From IMG/VR virus record IMGVR_UViG_3300042391_000634, positions 186,001 to 250,000 of that record: a DNA stretch of 64,000 nucleotides. One strand, written 5' to 3'. Source of the stretch: a virus. A program made the position numbers and the translations under genes. Positions 1-10,100 of the stretch are shown here, piece by piece (the stretch's first letter is position 1; each line of letters starts with the position of its first letter). The notes under the pieces are model-generated. The model was given only the letters and a program-made list of their open reading frames with translations, had not been told where the DNA came from and made no database searches.

Positions 1-1748
1 CAAATTTACAATTAATAAATTTTCCAGAGTGTGAAGAATGTGATGGAAGTAACACTGGTAATTGTACTATGTATGATAATGTTTATGATGATAATTTAGC
101 CACCGGATATTTTATTGATAATGGTTTAGGTGGAAGAACATACGTTGCAAATATAACAGTTGGTCAAACAATTGTAGGTGTTTTATTAGCGGGAGACAGC
201 ACCTATGTTCGTAGATCACAACCAACTTATGCGGGTGACCCAAATATTAGAGATATGGAAGGTGAAGTTTGGTATTTACAAGCTTTACCATTAAGTCATA
301 GAAGTGAATTTAGTAATGGTGTTTTTACTGTTGTTCCAGGAACACAAACAACATCTAGATTAACACAAATTTTAAAAGAATATTATAAAAGAAAAAGAGT
401 AGGTAAAATGTTTTGTGGAGGAATAGTCAATTATGGTTTTATTGATAATTGGTTATCTGGATCTTTATATTTTTTACAATTTAAAGTTAAAGGATTATCA
501 TCTGGAGTTGAAACATCCATAAGATATTGTAGAGATTTAGTTAGATTTGTGGGTAATGGTGTAAATAGATTTTATTACAGATCAGCACCATTTAATGGAA
601 GCAACTTTACATCTGTAAAACATCCTACAACATTTGTTGATTTAGGACCTAGAGATGAATTTATTAAAGAAATATGTGTTGATTCAACATTAGATCCAAA
701 CTGTTCAGTATCACGTTCAATTGGTGCAACATCTTATCAAGATATGGGTGAATTAATAGGGTTAGCAATTAATTATAGAATGGACGTTGCTGGTGTAAAC
801 GGAAATTTGGATATATTTTTTGATAATAAAGGTTTCTCAAGTAAAGTGTCGTTACCAAAAGTTTTAGATGGTGATATATTACAATTATTATCAATAAATA
901 ACGAAGTCGGAATAAAACAATTTGATTTACAAAGTTCAAGATATGTTGGGTATCAATTTAACTATTTAGATCCAGAAGAATATCCTGAATTTTTCAAAGT
1001 TAATGGTGATTGGGGTCCCCTACCTGTAACATTTGAATTAGATGAAGATGACGGTGAAAGAGTTAGATTATGTTTAAATGAACCAACACATTTAGGATAT
1101 ACGGGAAATGTAGTGCAAGGTAGATTAACAGAATCATCACAAAGAATACCATTTTATTTATGGGATAAAGGAGGACCTGGATTTGGCCCAAGTGGAATTA
1201 ATCAAAACAACCAATCTTGGGATTATGGAACATTACAGGTGCAACCATTACAAGGTATGACATATGGTTACAATATACCACATACATCACCAAATGATGA
1301 TAGTGACCCATATATGTTATTACCAATGACAAATAATTTTTCAGGTAAAACGGTAACAGGATTAGACCTTGTTAGTTCTATTGAATTTAATGTCATTTCC
1401 GCAAACGATAAAAACCCATCATACGATGGTGAATACCCTGGTTTTAGTTATTTATATGTTCCAGGTTGGAACGAGATTGATGAACCAACATCAGGGACGT
1501 TATATATAAGAGTTGGACCTGCTGAATATAACTCACCCGATAGTTTAGTAGTTAATGGTTGGCAAACAATATCATGGAACACAAGTGTGGATATAATTTT
1601 ACCATATAGAAAAGATTATTACGATGGAAATAAACAAATACTTTCAACCCCATTCCAATTTTATTTTGGATTAAATGCGGGTAAAACGGGTATGGATAAA
1701 TTTATTGACCTATTCGGTCCTAATGGGGCATTCCCAACTGCAGAATAA
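1..1748 (+). CDS. Virion structural protein, 5'-truncated by window edge
   Basis: The frame is open from base 3 with no stop before the first in-window Met at 69, so the gene begins upstream of the window; 581 residues are visible. The segment before that Met carries a CxxC pair (visible residues 10 and 13). The rest is rich in Gly, Asn, Thr and Tyr with short alternating hydrophobic stretches, as in beta-rich virion proteins. I see no membrane segment or enzyme motif and recognise no family. Its TAA shares one base with the next ATG (TAATG), and it heads a block of tightly packed structural-type genes leading to a 1895-residue tail/baseplate candidate. A baseplate or tail role is inferred from context only. 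Confidence 0.7.
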   Translation, partial: NLQLINFPECEECDGSNTGNCTMYDNVYDDNLATGYFIDNGLGGRTYVANITVGQTIVGVLLAGDSTYVRRSQPTYAGDPNIRDMEGEVWYLQALPLSHRSEFSNGVFTVVPGTQTTSRLTQILKEYYKRKRVGKMFCGGIVNYGFIDNWLSGSLYFLQFKVKGLSSGVETSIRYCRDLVRFVGNGVNRFYYRSAPFNGSNFTSVKHPTTFVDLGPRDEFIKEICVDSTLDPNCSVSRSIGATSYQDMGELIGLAINYRMDVAGVNGNLDIFFDNKGFSSKVSLPKVLDGDILQLLSINNEVGIKQFDLQSSRYVGYQFNYLDPEEYPEFFKVNGDWGPLPVTFELDEDDGERVRLCLNEPTHLGYTGNVVQGRLTESSQRIPFYLWDKGGPGFGPSGINQNNQSWDYGTLQVQPLQGMTYGYNIPHTSPNDDSDPYMLLPMTNNFSGKTVTGLDLVSSIEFNVISANDKNPSYDGEYPGFSYLYVPGWNEIDEPTSGTLYIRVGPAEYNSPDSLVVNGWQTISWNTSVDIILPYRKDYYDGNKQILSTPFQFYFGLNAGKTGMDKFIDLFGPNGAFPTAE

Positions 1749-3631
1749 TGGAAAAGAAAGAAATATTATTACCGAGTAAAAGATACTTTAAGGCAGAAGA
1801 ACAAGATTTAAATCTTAGTGTTAAGTTAGATAATGATGAAACATTATTAAGAGAGGGAGATAAAGACATAGTATTAAATTTATCTGAATTATTTGATGAT
1901 GAAAGAAATGAATCAATTAATTATAAAATTTACGGTAAAATAAAAATGGTATTTAGAAACATGTATTCTGGATATACAGATTATACCCCTCTATTAAAAA
2001 ACTTATATTTAGTTGGTGATGGCACAGGTGATGATAAAGGATTTATACCATATAATGAATTTGCATTTTTAAGAAATGATGTTATCAGAGAAAATGTAAT
2101 ACCATCTACTGGATTAACATTGGGGAGTTCCAATGTTATACCAACAATAGAATTAACGGGAAATAGATATACAGGTCACACAACAACAACATCAATAGAA
2201 GCACCATATAAAAATTGGAATTTATATTTAAGTTATGTTTATAGTGGAGATACCACTCACCAAATGAAATATACATTATCTGGTAACACAACAGGATGTG
2301 GTGATGGTAAAACTTTTTGTTTCAACTCAGGAGACGGTATACCATTTAGAGTTGAAAGTAATGGAAATTATTATACATTAACGTCACCAGTTGAACATGG
2401 TTTGTTACAAGGTGAATACATTATATTATCCGGTGGAACTTATACGTCATATTCAGGTATAAGCACAGGTAAAACATTTTATACCATACCAATTACTTCA
2501 GATACTGAAAAATTTAGAATTTATTATATTGATAATGTTGGTAACGGTGTGTATAATTCAGAAAAATATGTAATTAACATATTAAAGAATGAATTTACAT
2601 CGGGTACAACATTGAGTTCAGTTGTTTTAGGTAGAAGATGTACCGACATTAACAATATAACAGGAACAACATCAACATATTACGTCCATAAACATAAAAC
2701 AATTACAAGTAAAGATGATTATATAATGGATAAGGTTGGATTTGAATCTTCCATTTTTGAAGACGAAAGAAAAATATTATTTGAAAATACATTACAAGAA
2801 AATGATATTTTAGTTGAAAGAAATAGACAAGAGTCTGTTTTATTTGATTTTAAAAAAACATTTGCACTATCTGGAATTACAAATAATTTAGGTTACACAC
2901 CAACTGAAGTTTATGTTAGTATTATTTTAAAAAATGAAAATGGATTATTTGACTATCCACCTAAAGTAGGTTATAAATTTAATTTTCATAACACATGGAT
3001 TGACCAACATTTTAGTGGAACAACATCAGTTGAAAAGGTTATGACTGGATTAACAGAAACATTTACAGGTAATACATCTGGTTACACATTTACAGGTGGA
3101 AAAACAATACCCATTGGAACAACAGGACTTACAGGTGCATTTGTTGAATATAATAGAAAAGAAATGAAAGAAAGGATTATTAGTGAATCATATCATAGAT
3201 TTTCACATAAACCTTTTATAAGTGGTTCAACACAATTATTTGACCACTTACAATACAGTGGAACAACTTTTTCTGGTGCGTCATTAAATAATATGGTTGG
3301 ATATTATTATCAACCACACCATAGAGTTAAATTAAGGGAGTTGTCACCATATATTGAAACATCAAAACTTGATGCGACACAACCAAATACTTTAATTGGT
3401 TTACCTGAAAATTCCATCTACGATCAAGATGAAAAACTTTGGAAATGGAGAGATTTATATGACCACGGATTTGTTGACCAAGAAGGAAATGGAACGACGT
3501 TCCCATTTATGAATAACATTCATTATGTTGTAAATGATATTAACTTTTATTTGAGAAGTGAACAAACATATTTTAATAAGGTAGATGGAATAAATGGATT
3601 TAATAATTATAAAAATAAAACTAACTGTTAG
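1748..3631 (+). CDS. Probable tail/baseplate structural protein
   Basis: A 627-residue protein starting at an ATG that overlaps the previous stop by one base. The first 60 residues are charged and resemble an assembly or docking segment. From about residue 100 onward it is dominated by Ser/Thr/Gly/Tyr-rich beta-type sequence with many 'SGTT' and 'TGTT' turns, the same composition as the downstream structural genes. No catalytic motif, signal peptide or membrane helix is visible. The stop overlaps the next GTG start by one base, so it is probably translated in the same operon. It is not a recognised family; the structural assignment is inferred from composition and position. Confidence 0.65.
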   Translation: MEKKEILLPSKRYFKAEEQDLNLSVKLDNDETLLREGDKDIVLNLSELFDDERNESINYKIYGKIKMVFRNMYSGYTDYTPLLKNLYLVGDGTGDDKGFIPYNEFAFLRNDVIRENVIPSTGLTLGSSNVIPTIELTGNRYTGHTTTTSIEAPYKNWNLYLSYVYSGDTTHQMKYTLSGNTTGCGDGKTFCFNSGDGIPFRVESNGNYYTLTSPVEHGLLQGEYIILSGGTYTSYSGISTGKTFYTIPITSDTEKFRIYYIDNVGNGVYNSEKYVINILKNEFTSGTTLSSVVLGRRCTDINNITGTTSTYYVHKHKTITSKDDYIMDKVGFESSIFEDERKILFENTLQENDILVERNRQESVLFDFKKTFALSGITNNLGYTPTEVYVSIILKNENGLFDYPPKVGYKFNFHNTWIDQHFSGTTSVEKVMTGLTETFTGNTSGYTFTGGKTIPIGTTGLTGAFVEYNRKEMKERIISESYHRFSHKPFISGSTQLFDHLQYSGTTFSGASLNNMVGYYYQPHHRVKLRELSPYIETSKLDATQPNTLIGLPENSIYDQDEKLWKWRDLYDHGFVDQEGNGTTFPFMNNIHYVVNDINFYLRSEQTYFNKVDGINGFNNYKNKTNC

Positions 3632-5034
3632 TGGAAATTTTAAAGAATAGTAATAATTTAAAAATAGTGATTAATACTGAAGAAAACTTCAGAACTGACT
3701 TAGGTTGGCAAGATAATCTTGCTCAGTTTGAGGATGAGGTTTTAAAAGATATTATTAATCCATCTAAGAATTATGAAACAGTTAGATACATACATAAACC
3801 ATATACCGGAACCACTTTATTAAAAGAACAAACAGATATATGGTTTCAATTTTATTTTGTTGATGGTAGTGATTATGTTTTAGATTACAATCCCGTCGGA
3901 ATTACCACACAGGAAAATGAATTAATGTTAAAACAAGCAACCGAAAGTTTTTTCAGATTAGAATTATTTAAAACACCAAGTGTAGTTTCACAAACAGGAA
4001 CTACATTAACATGTGAACCCCCAACAAGACAAAATAGAAGATTGGTTAATTCTAAAAATTTATCATTACCATTAGGTGAAAAGTTTTTTTATGTAACAGA
4101 AAATTCTGGTTATTTTATTCATATACCAGTTTTTAACGGGTCAAATTATAGAAACAAAGAAAACATGTATTTGTTTTGGTTTGATGACGAAAGTGCATTA
4201 ACCGATACAAATTTAAGTGGGACAACAACATTAGACCAATATATATTTGGAACGGGGTCCACAATACAAACTATTTTATTTACAAATGAAAATAATAATA
4301 TAACACAAGTAAATATACCAACAGGTGGAACAACATTAATTGGATGGACAGGACAAACATTTACAATTCCAAATATAGTAACTTATAATAGAAATTATTA
4401 TCATGGAATAAATACGTTTTTTATGACGGCAAAATTCTTTGATGCAAAAAATGGACAATTAATAGATTTTACAAATTCAGGATTTACAACAGGACATACA
4501 ATTACTGAGGAAAATGATATGTATTATCAAATTGATTTTGATAATTACGAAAGAACATATCAAATTTACAAATATACAGGAACAAAGGGAGTTAGAATTG
4601 GTAATGGGGTTTCTTCACCAATAAAGTTTTTTGAAAAAGGAGGAGCATCAATACCACCTACACCTACACCAACTCCTACACCTACAATAACACCAACACC
4701 AACGGTTACACCAACACCTGGCGCTCCAACATCAACACCAACTCCTACACCTACACCAACAAATACATTTCAAAATTATAATGGTATTGGAATTTATCCA
4801 TCTTCAGATAATTTAACTTGTTCAAACCATACAGAACAATTAAATGTTTTAATTTATTTAAATGATAGTGATTTTGATATTTATGAATCTACGGGTTATT
4901 TGACTAGTGGAATGGTAATATATGATAATAGTTCAGGAGATCCTTGGTATGTTTCAAATAAAGTATATGATTCAACAATCACTACCATCTTTAGTGTGAC
5001 AAGTGGTGTGTTAAGTGTTAATACATTATGTTAA
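3631..5034 (+). CDS. Structural protein with Pro-Thr linker and C-terminal Cys bead
   Basis: A 467-residue protein starting at GTG within TAGTG, overlapping the previous stop. Residues 1-340 are beta-rich and resemble the preceding protein in turn composition. Residues about 342-380 are a Pro-Thr linker. The last ~85 residues form a compact domain with a Cys near its start and a terminal Cys ('NTLC'), preceded by a 'SGVLSV' strand. The same kind of bead after a Pro-Thr linker recurs in the genes at 7178, 14385, 14727 and 52248. It is most likely a baseplate or tail-tip protein displaying a small adhesin-like bead. The function is inferred from architecture, not from a recognised family. Confidence 0.65.
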   Translation: MEILKNSNNLKIVINTEENFRTDLGWQDNLAQFEDEVLKDIINPSKNYETVRYIHKPYTGTTLLKEQTDIWFQFYFVDGSDYVLDYNPVGITTQENELMLKQATESFFRLELFKTPSVVSQTGTTLTCEPPTRQNRRLVNSKNLSLPLGEKFFYVTENSGYFIHIPVFNGSNYRNKENMYLFWFDDESALTDTNLSGTTTLDQYIFGTGSTIQTILFTNENNNITQVNIPTGGTTLIGWTGQTFTIPNIVTYNRNYYHGINTFFMTAKFFDAKNGQLIDFTNSGFTTGHTITEENDMYYQIDFDNYERTYQIYKYTGTKGVRIGNGVSSPIKFFEKGGASIPPTPTPTPTPTITPTPTVTPTPGAPTSTPTPTPTPTNTFQNYNGIGIYPSSDNLTCSNHTEQLNVLIYLNDSDFDIYESTGYLTSGMVIYDNSSGDPWYVSNKVYDSTITTIFSVTSGVLSVNTLC

Positions 5035-5048
5035 AAATATAAAAATAA

Positions 5049-6233
5049 ATGAAAAGAAACGAATATACCATATTAAAAAGACAGATACCTGATGTTCATT
5101 TACATTCGGTTACAGGGTCATATTGGTTTGATAATCAAAATAACTTAATACCGTGGTCGGGAGATACGGGATTTTTACCAACGGGATACACACCATATAG
5201 TGGTTATGTCGTTAACAATGTAACAGGTAGTTTACCAACAGGTTCCTATATATGGAATGGAACTTCTTGGAGTGGATTGACAGGTAGTTTAAATCAAAGT
5301 TATAATTTACCAATAGTATTAAACGCGAGTGCGGATGAAATGGGAGTAATGTCTTCTTTTGATGGTAATATGGAACAAGTTGAACAGTTAGTTAATTTTA
5401 CATATAAACAATCAGGTTCGGCTGTAACAGTTTATAATACGGTTAATCCTGATAAGTTAAGAAAAATTGTAGACCAAAAATACACAATAAAATGGGGGGA
5501 TGGAACTTCAGGTTCGTTAGATGTAAACGGAGGAGTTTTGTATTCAAATTTTCCAACAGCATCACATACATATTCAGCAACAGGTAGTTATACTTTAAAT
5601 TTATTTTTAGATTCACCTTGGAGTAAAGAAAAAATAAATAAAAATATTACAGTTCCAAATACAGGGTCTGTAGTCCTTAATCCTTTAGGAACATTTAGTG
5701 GATTTACAATACCATATACCAATATAACAGGTTCTTTAGACTATATAAATGAATCAAAATTTTCTGGTTTCACAGGTTCAACCATTTTAAAATACATGGC
5801 AATAGGTGGTAGTAAAATAGGTGAATTAAGAAAATATGGAGAAACAACACTTAATAGTTCAATGTATGTTACAGGATTATTTTCAGGTTCAGCTTATACC
5901 GGATATACATTGGATACGGGTAGCATTATTAGTGGTAGTTTAGATATTACTAAAATACCTACCGGTAGTTTATGGTATATGGATTTTGCGGACGGATACA
6001 CTATGGTAACAGGTAAAACTACCAATTTTACCAAAGAAGAGGTTATTAATAATGTTATTACAAGGAACGAACATTTCTTAGGTTTTATTGACGACCCAAA
6101 CGTATATTCTGACATTTTTGTTGAAAGAGGACGACAAGGAGTGATGGAACCAAACCTAAGATTAGGTGAAATTGATAACATGAGTGAGTTAGAAGTTTAT
6201 GGAAATGGATATTTTAAAGTGAGAAAACAATAA
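5049..6233 (+). CDS. Structural protein with PKD-like domain
   Basis: A 394-residue protein preceded by an A-rich start region with no Shine-Dalgarno sequence. Residues about 145-205 read like a PKD domain: a 'WGDGT' strand, then 'HTYSATGSYTL' and a closing beta strand, the classic order of the PKD fold used in extracellular adhesins. The N-terminal 90 residues are rich in 'TGS' and 'SGY' turns. The C-terminal ~80 residues contain an 'FVERGRQGV' segment that could dock onto another virion protein. It lies in the baseplate/tail block, so a role in tail architecture is likely. The PKD call is from motif only. Confidence 0.65.
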   Translation: MKRNEYTILKRQIPDVHLHSVTGSYWFDNQNNLIPWSGDTGFLPTGYTPYSGYVVNNVTGSLPTGSYIWNGTSWSGLTGSLNQSYNLPIVLNASADEMGVMSSFDGNMEQVEQLVNFTYKQSGSAVTVYNTVNPDKLRKIVDQKYTIKWGDGTSGSLDVNGGVLYSNFPTASHTYSATGSYTLNLFLDSPWSKEKINKNITVPNTGSVVLNPLGTFSGFTIPYTNITGSLDYINESKFSGFTGSTILKYMAIGGSKIGELRKYGETTLNSSMYVTGLFSGSAYTGYTLDTGSIISGSLDITKIPTGSLWYMDFADGYTMVTGKTTNFTKEEVINNVITRNEHFLGFIDDPNVYSDIFVERGRQGVMEPNLRLGEIDNMSELEVYGNGYFKVRKQ

Positions 6234-6239
6234 GAATTA

Positions 6240-6247
6240 TATTTATA
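6240..6247 (+). promoter_or_regulatory. TATTTATA box before gene at 6258
   Basis: The 8-mer TATTTATA ends 10 bases before the ATG in a 24-base intergenic gap. It is one of a recurrent set placed just upstream of starts (see also 12891, 13701, 15951, 27237, 33140, 48168, 51872). A promoter role is inferred. Confidence 0.45.
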
Positions 6248-6257
6248 ATAAAAGTTT

Positions 6258-7178
6258 ATGGCAGTAGGATCATACGGAGTAATTAGACCAGCAGATGTAT
6301 CACCAGATGACGTAGAAATTCTATATCATTATGCGGCTGATAGAGTCTCAACAACCGCAGTAACATTAAAGAAATTAACGTCAAATCAGGTTTTAACCCC
6401 GATTTTACATACAGGAACAACAACAACCGACACGGCCGCAGTTGGAACTGAAATATTAGGTGGATTATATAATCTATTATTAAGTGCGGACGATTTTAGT
6501 GATTTAGGGATTTATACACTTTATATAAGACCAAAACAAATAAGAACCACAGTTACAGATTGTGGTATTTTAGCGTCCCTACCTTCAGTTAGAGGTGTTG
6601 TTATTGATTTATCAAATGTCCCATCCGCAGATAGAAACAAATTTACACCACAAGGTTTAGTTGGTTATAGAGTTGAATACATCAATCCAAACGATAATAA
6701 GAAATTACCTAACTTTTATAAGATAGTAACATCTTCTTTTTATTGCACACCTGTAACAGCAAATTTAAACACAACAACACAAAAGTCAGTAAGATATCAA
6801 TATAGTGAAGGTGCAACAAACTTTATGTTTTTAACGGTTACACCGTCATCTGCACCATCAAACAAACCAAATACGGTTCCATTTATTGGAAGTCCAGGTC
6901 AAAAGATAATCTTATCAAACACATATTTCAATCCAACAACAATACAAATTGATATGGTTGAACATGACGCTTCAACACTTGCAAATGCTCTTTACGGTAA
7001 TCAAACTAAGGCGGTTACACCAGGTATTTACACAATTTACGATAAAGACAATAACATATATAAACAATATAACTTATTTGAAATCAAAGACGACTTTAAT
7101 GATACTCTTTATGAGGTTAGAGAAACTCGTACCGATATTGATGAAACTTTAAACTTTGATACAATTACCAATATCTAA
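6258..7178 (+). CDS. Probable baseplate-associated structural protein
   Basis: A 306-residue protein beginning '[21 protein letters not shown]'. It is Thr-, Asn- and Val-rich, with beta-type alternation and no membrane segment or catalytic motif. The last 35 residues are polar and charged ('[14 protein letters not shown]') and could be a docking tail. Its stop overlaps the next ATG by one base (TAATG), coupling it to the 1895-residue protein that follows. No family is recognised. It is likely a virion component because it is sandwiched between structural genes, and a TATTTATA box precedes it. Confidence 0.6.
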   Translation: MAVGSYGVIRPADVSPDDVEILYHYAADRVSTTAVTLKKLTSNQVLTPILHTGTTTTDTAAVGTEILGGLYNLLLSADDFSDLGIYTLYIRPKQIRTTVTDCGILASLPSVRGVVIDLSNVPSADRNKFTPQGLVGYRVEYINPNDNKKLPNFYKIVTSSFYCTPVTANLNTTTQKSVRYQYSEGATNFMFLTVTPSSAPSNKPNTVPFIGSPGQKIILSNTYFNPTTIQIDMVEHDASTLANALYGNQTKAVTPGIYTIYDKDNNIYKQYNLFEIKDDFNDTLYEVRETRTDIDETLNFDTITNI

Positions 7179-10100
7179 TGGCAAAATATAAAGTTCCAAG
7201 TCAAGCTGCAAGTGGTGCTGATACATTCAGTGACAATCTAGTAGGTAATCAAATTACCACAGGTACTGGTCAATTGACTAATACGAACTTTGCGTTAGAT
7301 AGTGAGGTTATACAACGAGATACAAAGAAATTTAAAACAAACCCATTTTCGGATTTTTTAACTTTAGACGATTTAAAGAAAGAAACCTCAGCTTTATCTA
7401 CAGATGAGATTGCAAAAAGAAAAAAAGAAATAAAATTTAAAGGTTCAAAAGGTGATGCGGGTAAATCTTTATTTGGTTCATTAAAAAGTAGATTAGGTGT
7501 TTCAACACAAAACATAATTATTAATTTTCCTGCTGGAATTTTAATTGATTCAAATAGTTTTATTAGTGTTAGTGGATTAACTGCAACAGGTATTGAGTAT
7601 AATAAATTAAATGATACAACTCAATTTGATGTTGAGTTTAGTATGTTATACAATCCATTTTCTTTAATACTATTAAAACCAAAAAGTAAGGATTTAACAA
7701 CATCTACAAATTCAACAAGAGATTTTTATAGTTCATATACAAAATATGTTATTACGGTTAGTGGTAAAACTTATAATATAACAAATTACACCGAACCGAA
7801 TAGTAATAATATTATAAAATTAAAAGTAAGTGGTAAACCATTTACCGATACAACATATTCAGAAGATATTTTAATTAGACCAAATGACGGAGTAGTTGAT
7901 GAATTTTTTAATGGATTAGATGATTTAGAAGAAACATTATTAAATAGGGATAGTTCTCCAATCTACACCGCTAGTTTCAAAGTTCCAAGAGATAGTTTTG
8001 ACCAAACAAAAACAGAATTAATTTCCGTTAATTATAGTTGGCCAATATCTGATAAAGATAATTGGAATATTAAAATTGCGGGTTTAGAATATGAGGATTA
8101 TTTAAGAAAATTAAGTGATATTGCTGATGAGATAGATGATTACAAATCAAATTTATTTGTAAGATTTTTAACATCCCCACAATTATTTGAGTTTGATTCT
8201 CCAGATAAAAAGGCGGAAGCAATTTTTCAATTGTATGGTCAATCGTTTGATAAAGTAAAAAAATACATTGATAATATTGCTAACATGAGAAATGTTAGTT
8301 ACGACGGAATTAATAATGTTCCCGATGTTTTATTAAAAAACTTAGCAAATACATTAGGATTAGATACTGTTAATTTAATAGATGAAAAAGGTTTAGATGA
8401 ATTATTATATACAAAGACATCACAACAATATTCAGGATTAGTTTCAGGAACATCATTATTAGATGCTGAGTTTGAATTTTATAGAAGGTTATTGGTGAAT
8501 TTAGCTTACATTTATAAATCAAAAGGAACAAGACAATCATTAGAATTCTTTTTAAGATTTTTAGGTGCTCCTGAACCATTGATTAAAATTAATCAATATG
8601 TTTATAAAATTACATCATATCCAAAATCATTTAATTTAGAGGATGATATCTATAATGCGGTTACAGGAAGAAATGTTATAAAAACTGCGGTATTTTTACC
8701 AACGGGTGGAACAATAGATGGTGTGGTTTATACAGGATATTCATACTATATAAAATCAACAACAGGTTCAACATCATTAAGTATTGATGGATATCCCGTA
8801 GATTCAGTTACGTTACAACCAAAATCAGTAACAGGTTCAACAGATTTGTTTTTTCAAAAAGGTTCTGGATGGTATGATAATACGGCAAGTCACAAATCAC
8901 CTTTGATACTTGACCAAGATTTATCAAGTGGAACAACTGTAGATGGTAATTATGTTTTAACGGGAAGAACAAAAACTGTTATTACTAAAAATAGTAGATA
9001 CACATACGGAGAAGATTATTTTGACATATATAGAACATTACCTGGATTAGATACGGGATTTGAATTACAAACATTAATCGATAATAGTCAAACCGAATTA
9101 CTTGGGGACGATTCACGTTTAATTTTAAATCGTAAAAACATTGAAGTTTATTTATCATCCGCACAAGCGGTTGATTTTGACATATACCGTAAATCAAGAG
9201 ATTTAGAATTAACATTCGGAACAAATAGTTTAACACCACAAACGGGAGTAACTTTTGCAGAATATGTTGATTTAATGTTACATCAACAAATTAAAAATTC
9301 TCATATTATAAGATATAAAAAGAATTACATTACATTAGAGGACATATACCAAGATTACATAACAAATAAACACGGATTAAATTTTAATTATACACCATAC
9401 ACTTTCCCTGACATTAATTTGTTTATTGAGAAAATGAGTCCATATTGGACAAGTGTAATAGACCAAATTATACCTTCAACAACATTATGGACTGGAGGTA
9501 ATTTAATTTCAAATAATATTTTTGGAAGACCAAAATATCAATATAAATATGGATGTCAACCAATTGAAATAGTTGATAATTTATATCCTGAAATACCAAG
9601 TGGATATACTCAATATTTTGAAGACGTTATTGATGAATATGATAATGATATATTCACCGAAATCAACTCAATTGGAGAATATAAATACGACGGACGAATT
9701 TATATATTTCCAACTTTTGAAATAAACGGCGTAACCTATTCTGGAACAACAGGAAACACATCATCAGTTACAAGTATTACCGGATTAACATATGTTTTAT
9801 TATCGGGTATAACAAATACAACAAATAGTGCTAAGTTATATGAACCTGATGGTAGTGGAAATGCTTATGCGATGATTAGTGGTACCACAAATACTATTAG
9901 TCCTGATTATGATAAAGTAGAAGATTTGTGGCAAACGGCAATTTTAAATACTATTGAATATATAAATAATTGCACCGATTGTTTATATTCAGGAAATACA
10001 ATTGATAATGTGGGTTATATAAGTTCATATGCACCATTTACGGGTGCAACAGGAATTACAATAACGCCAATAAAAATTAGAAAAAAATTATTAACGGGTA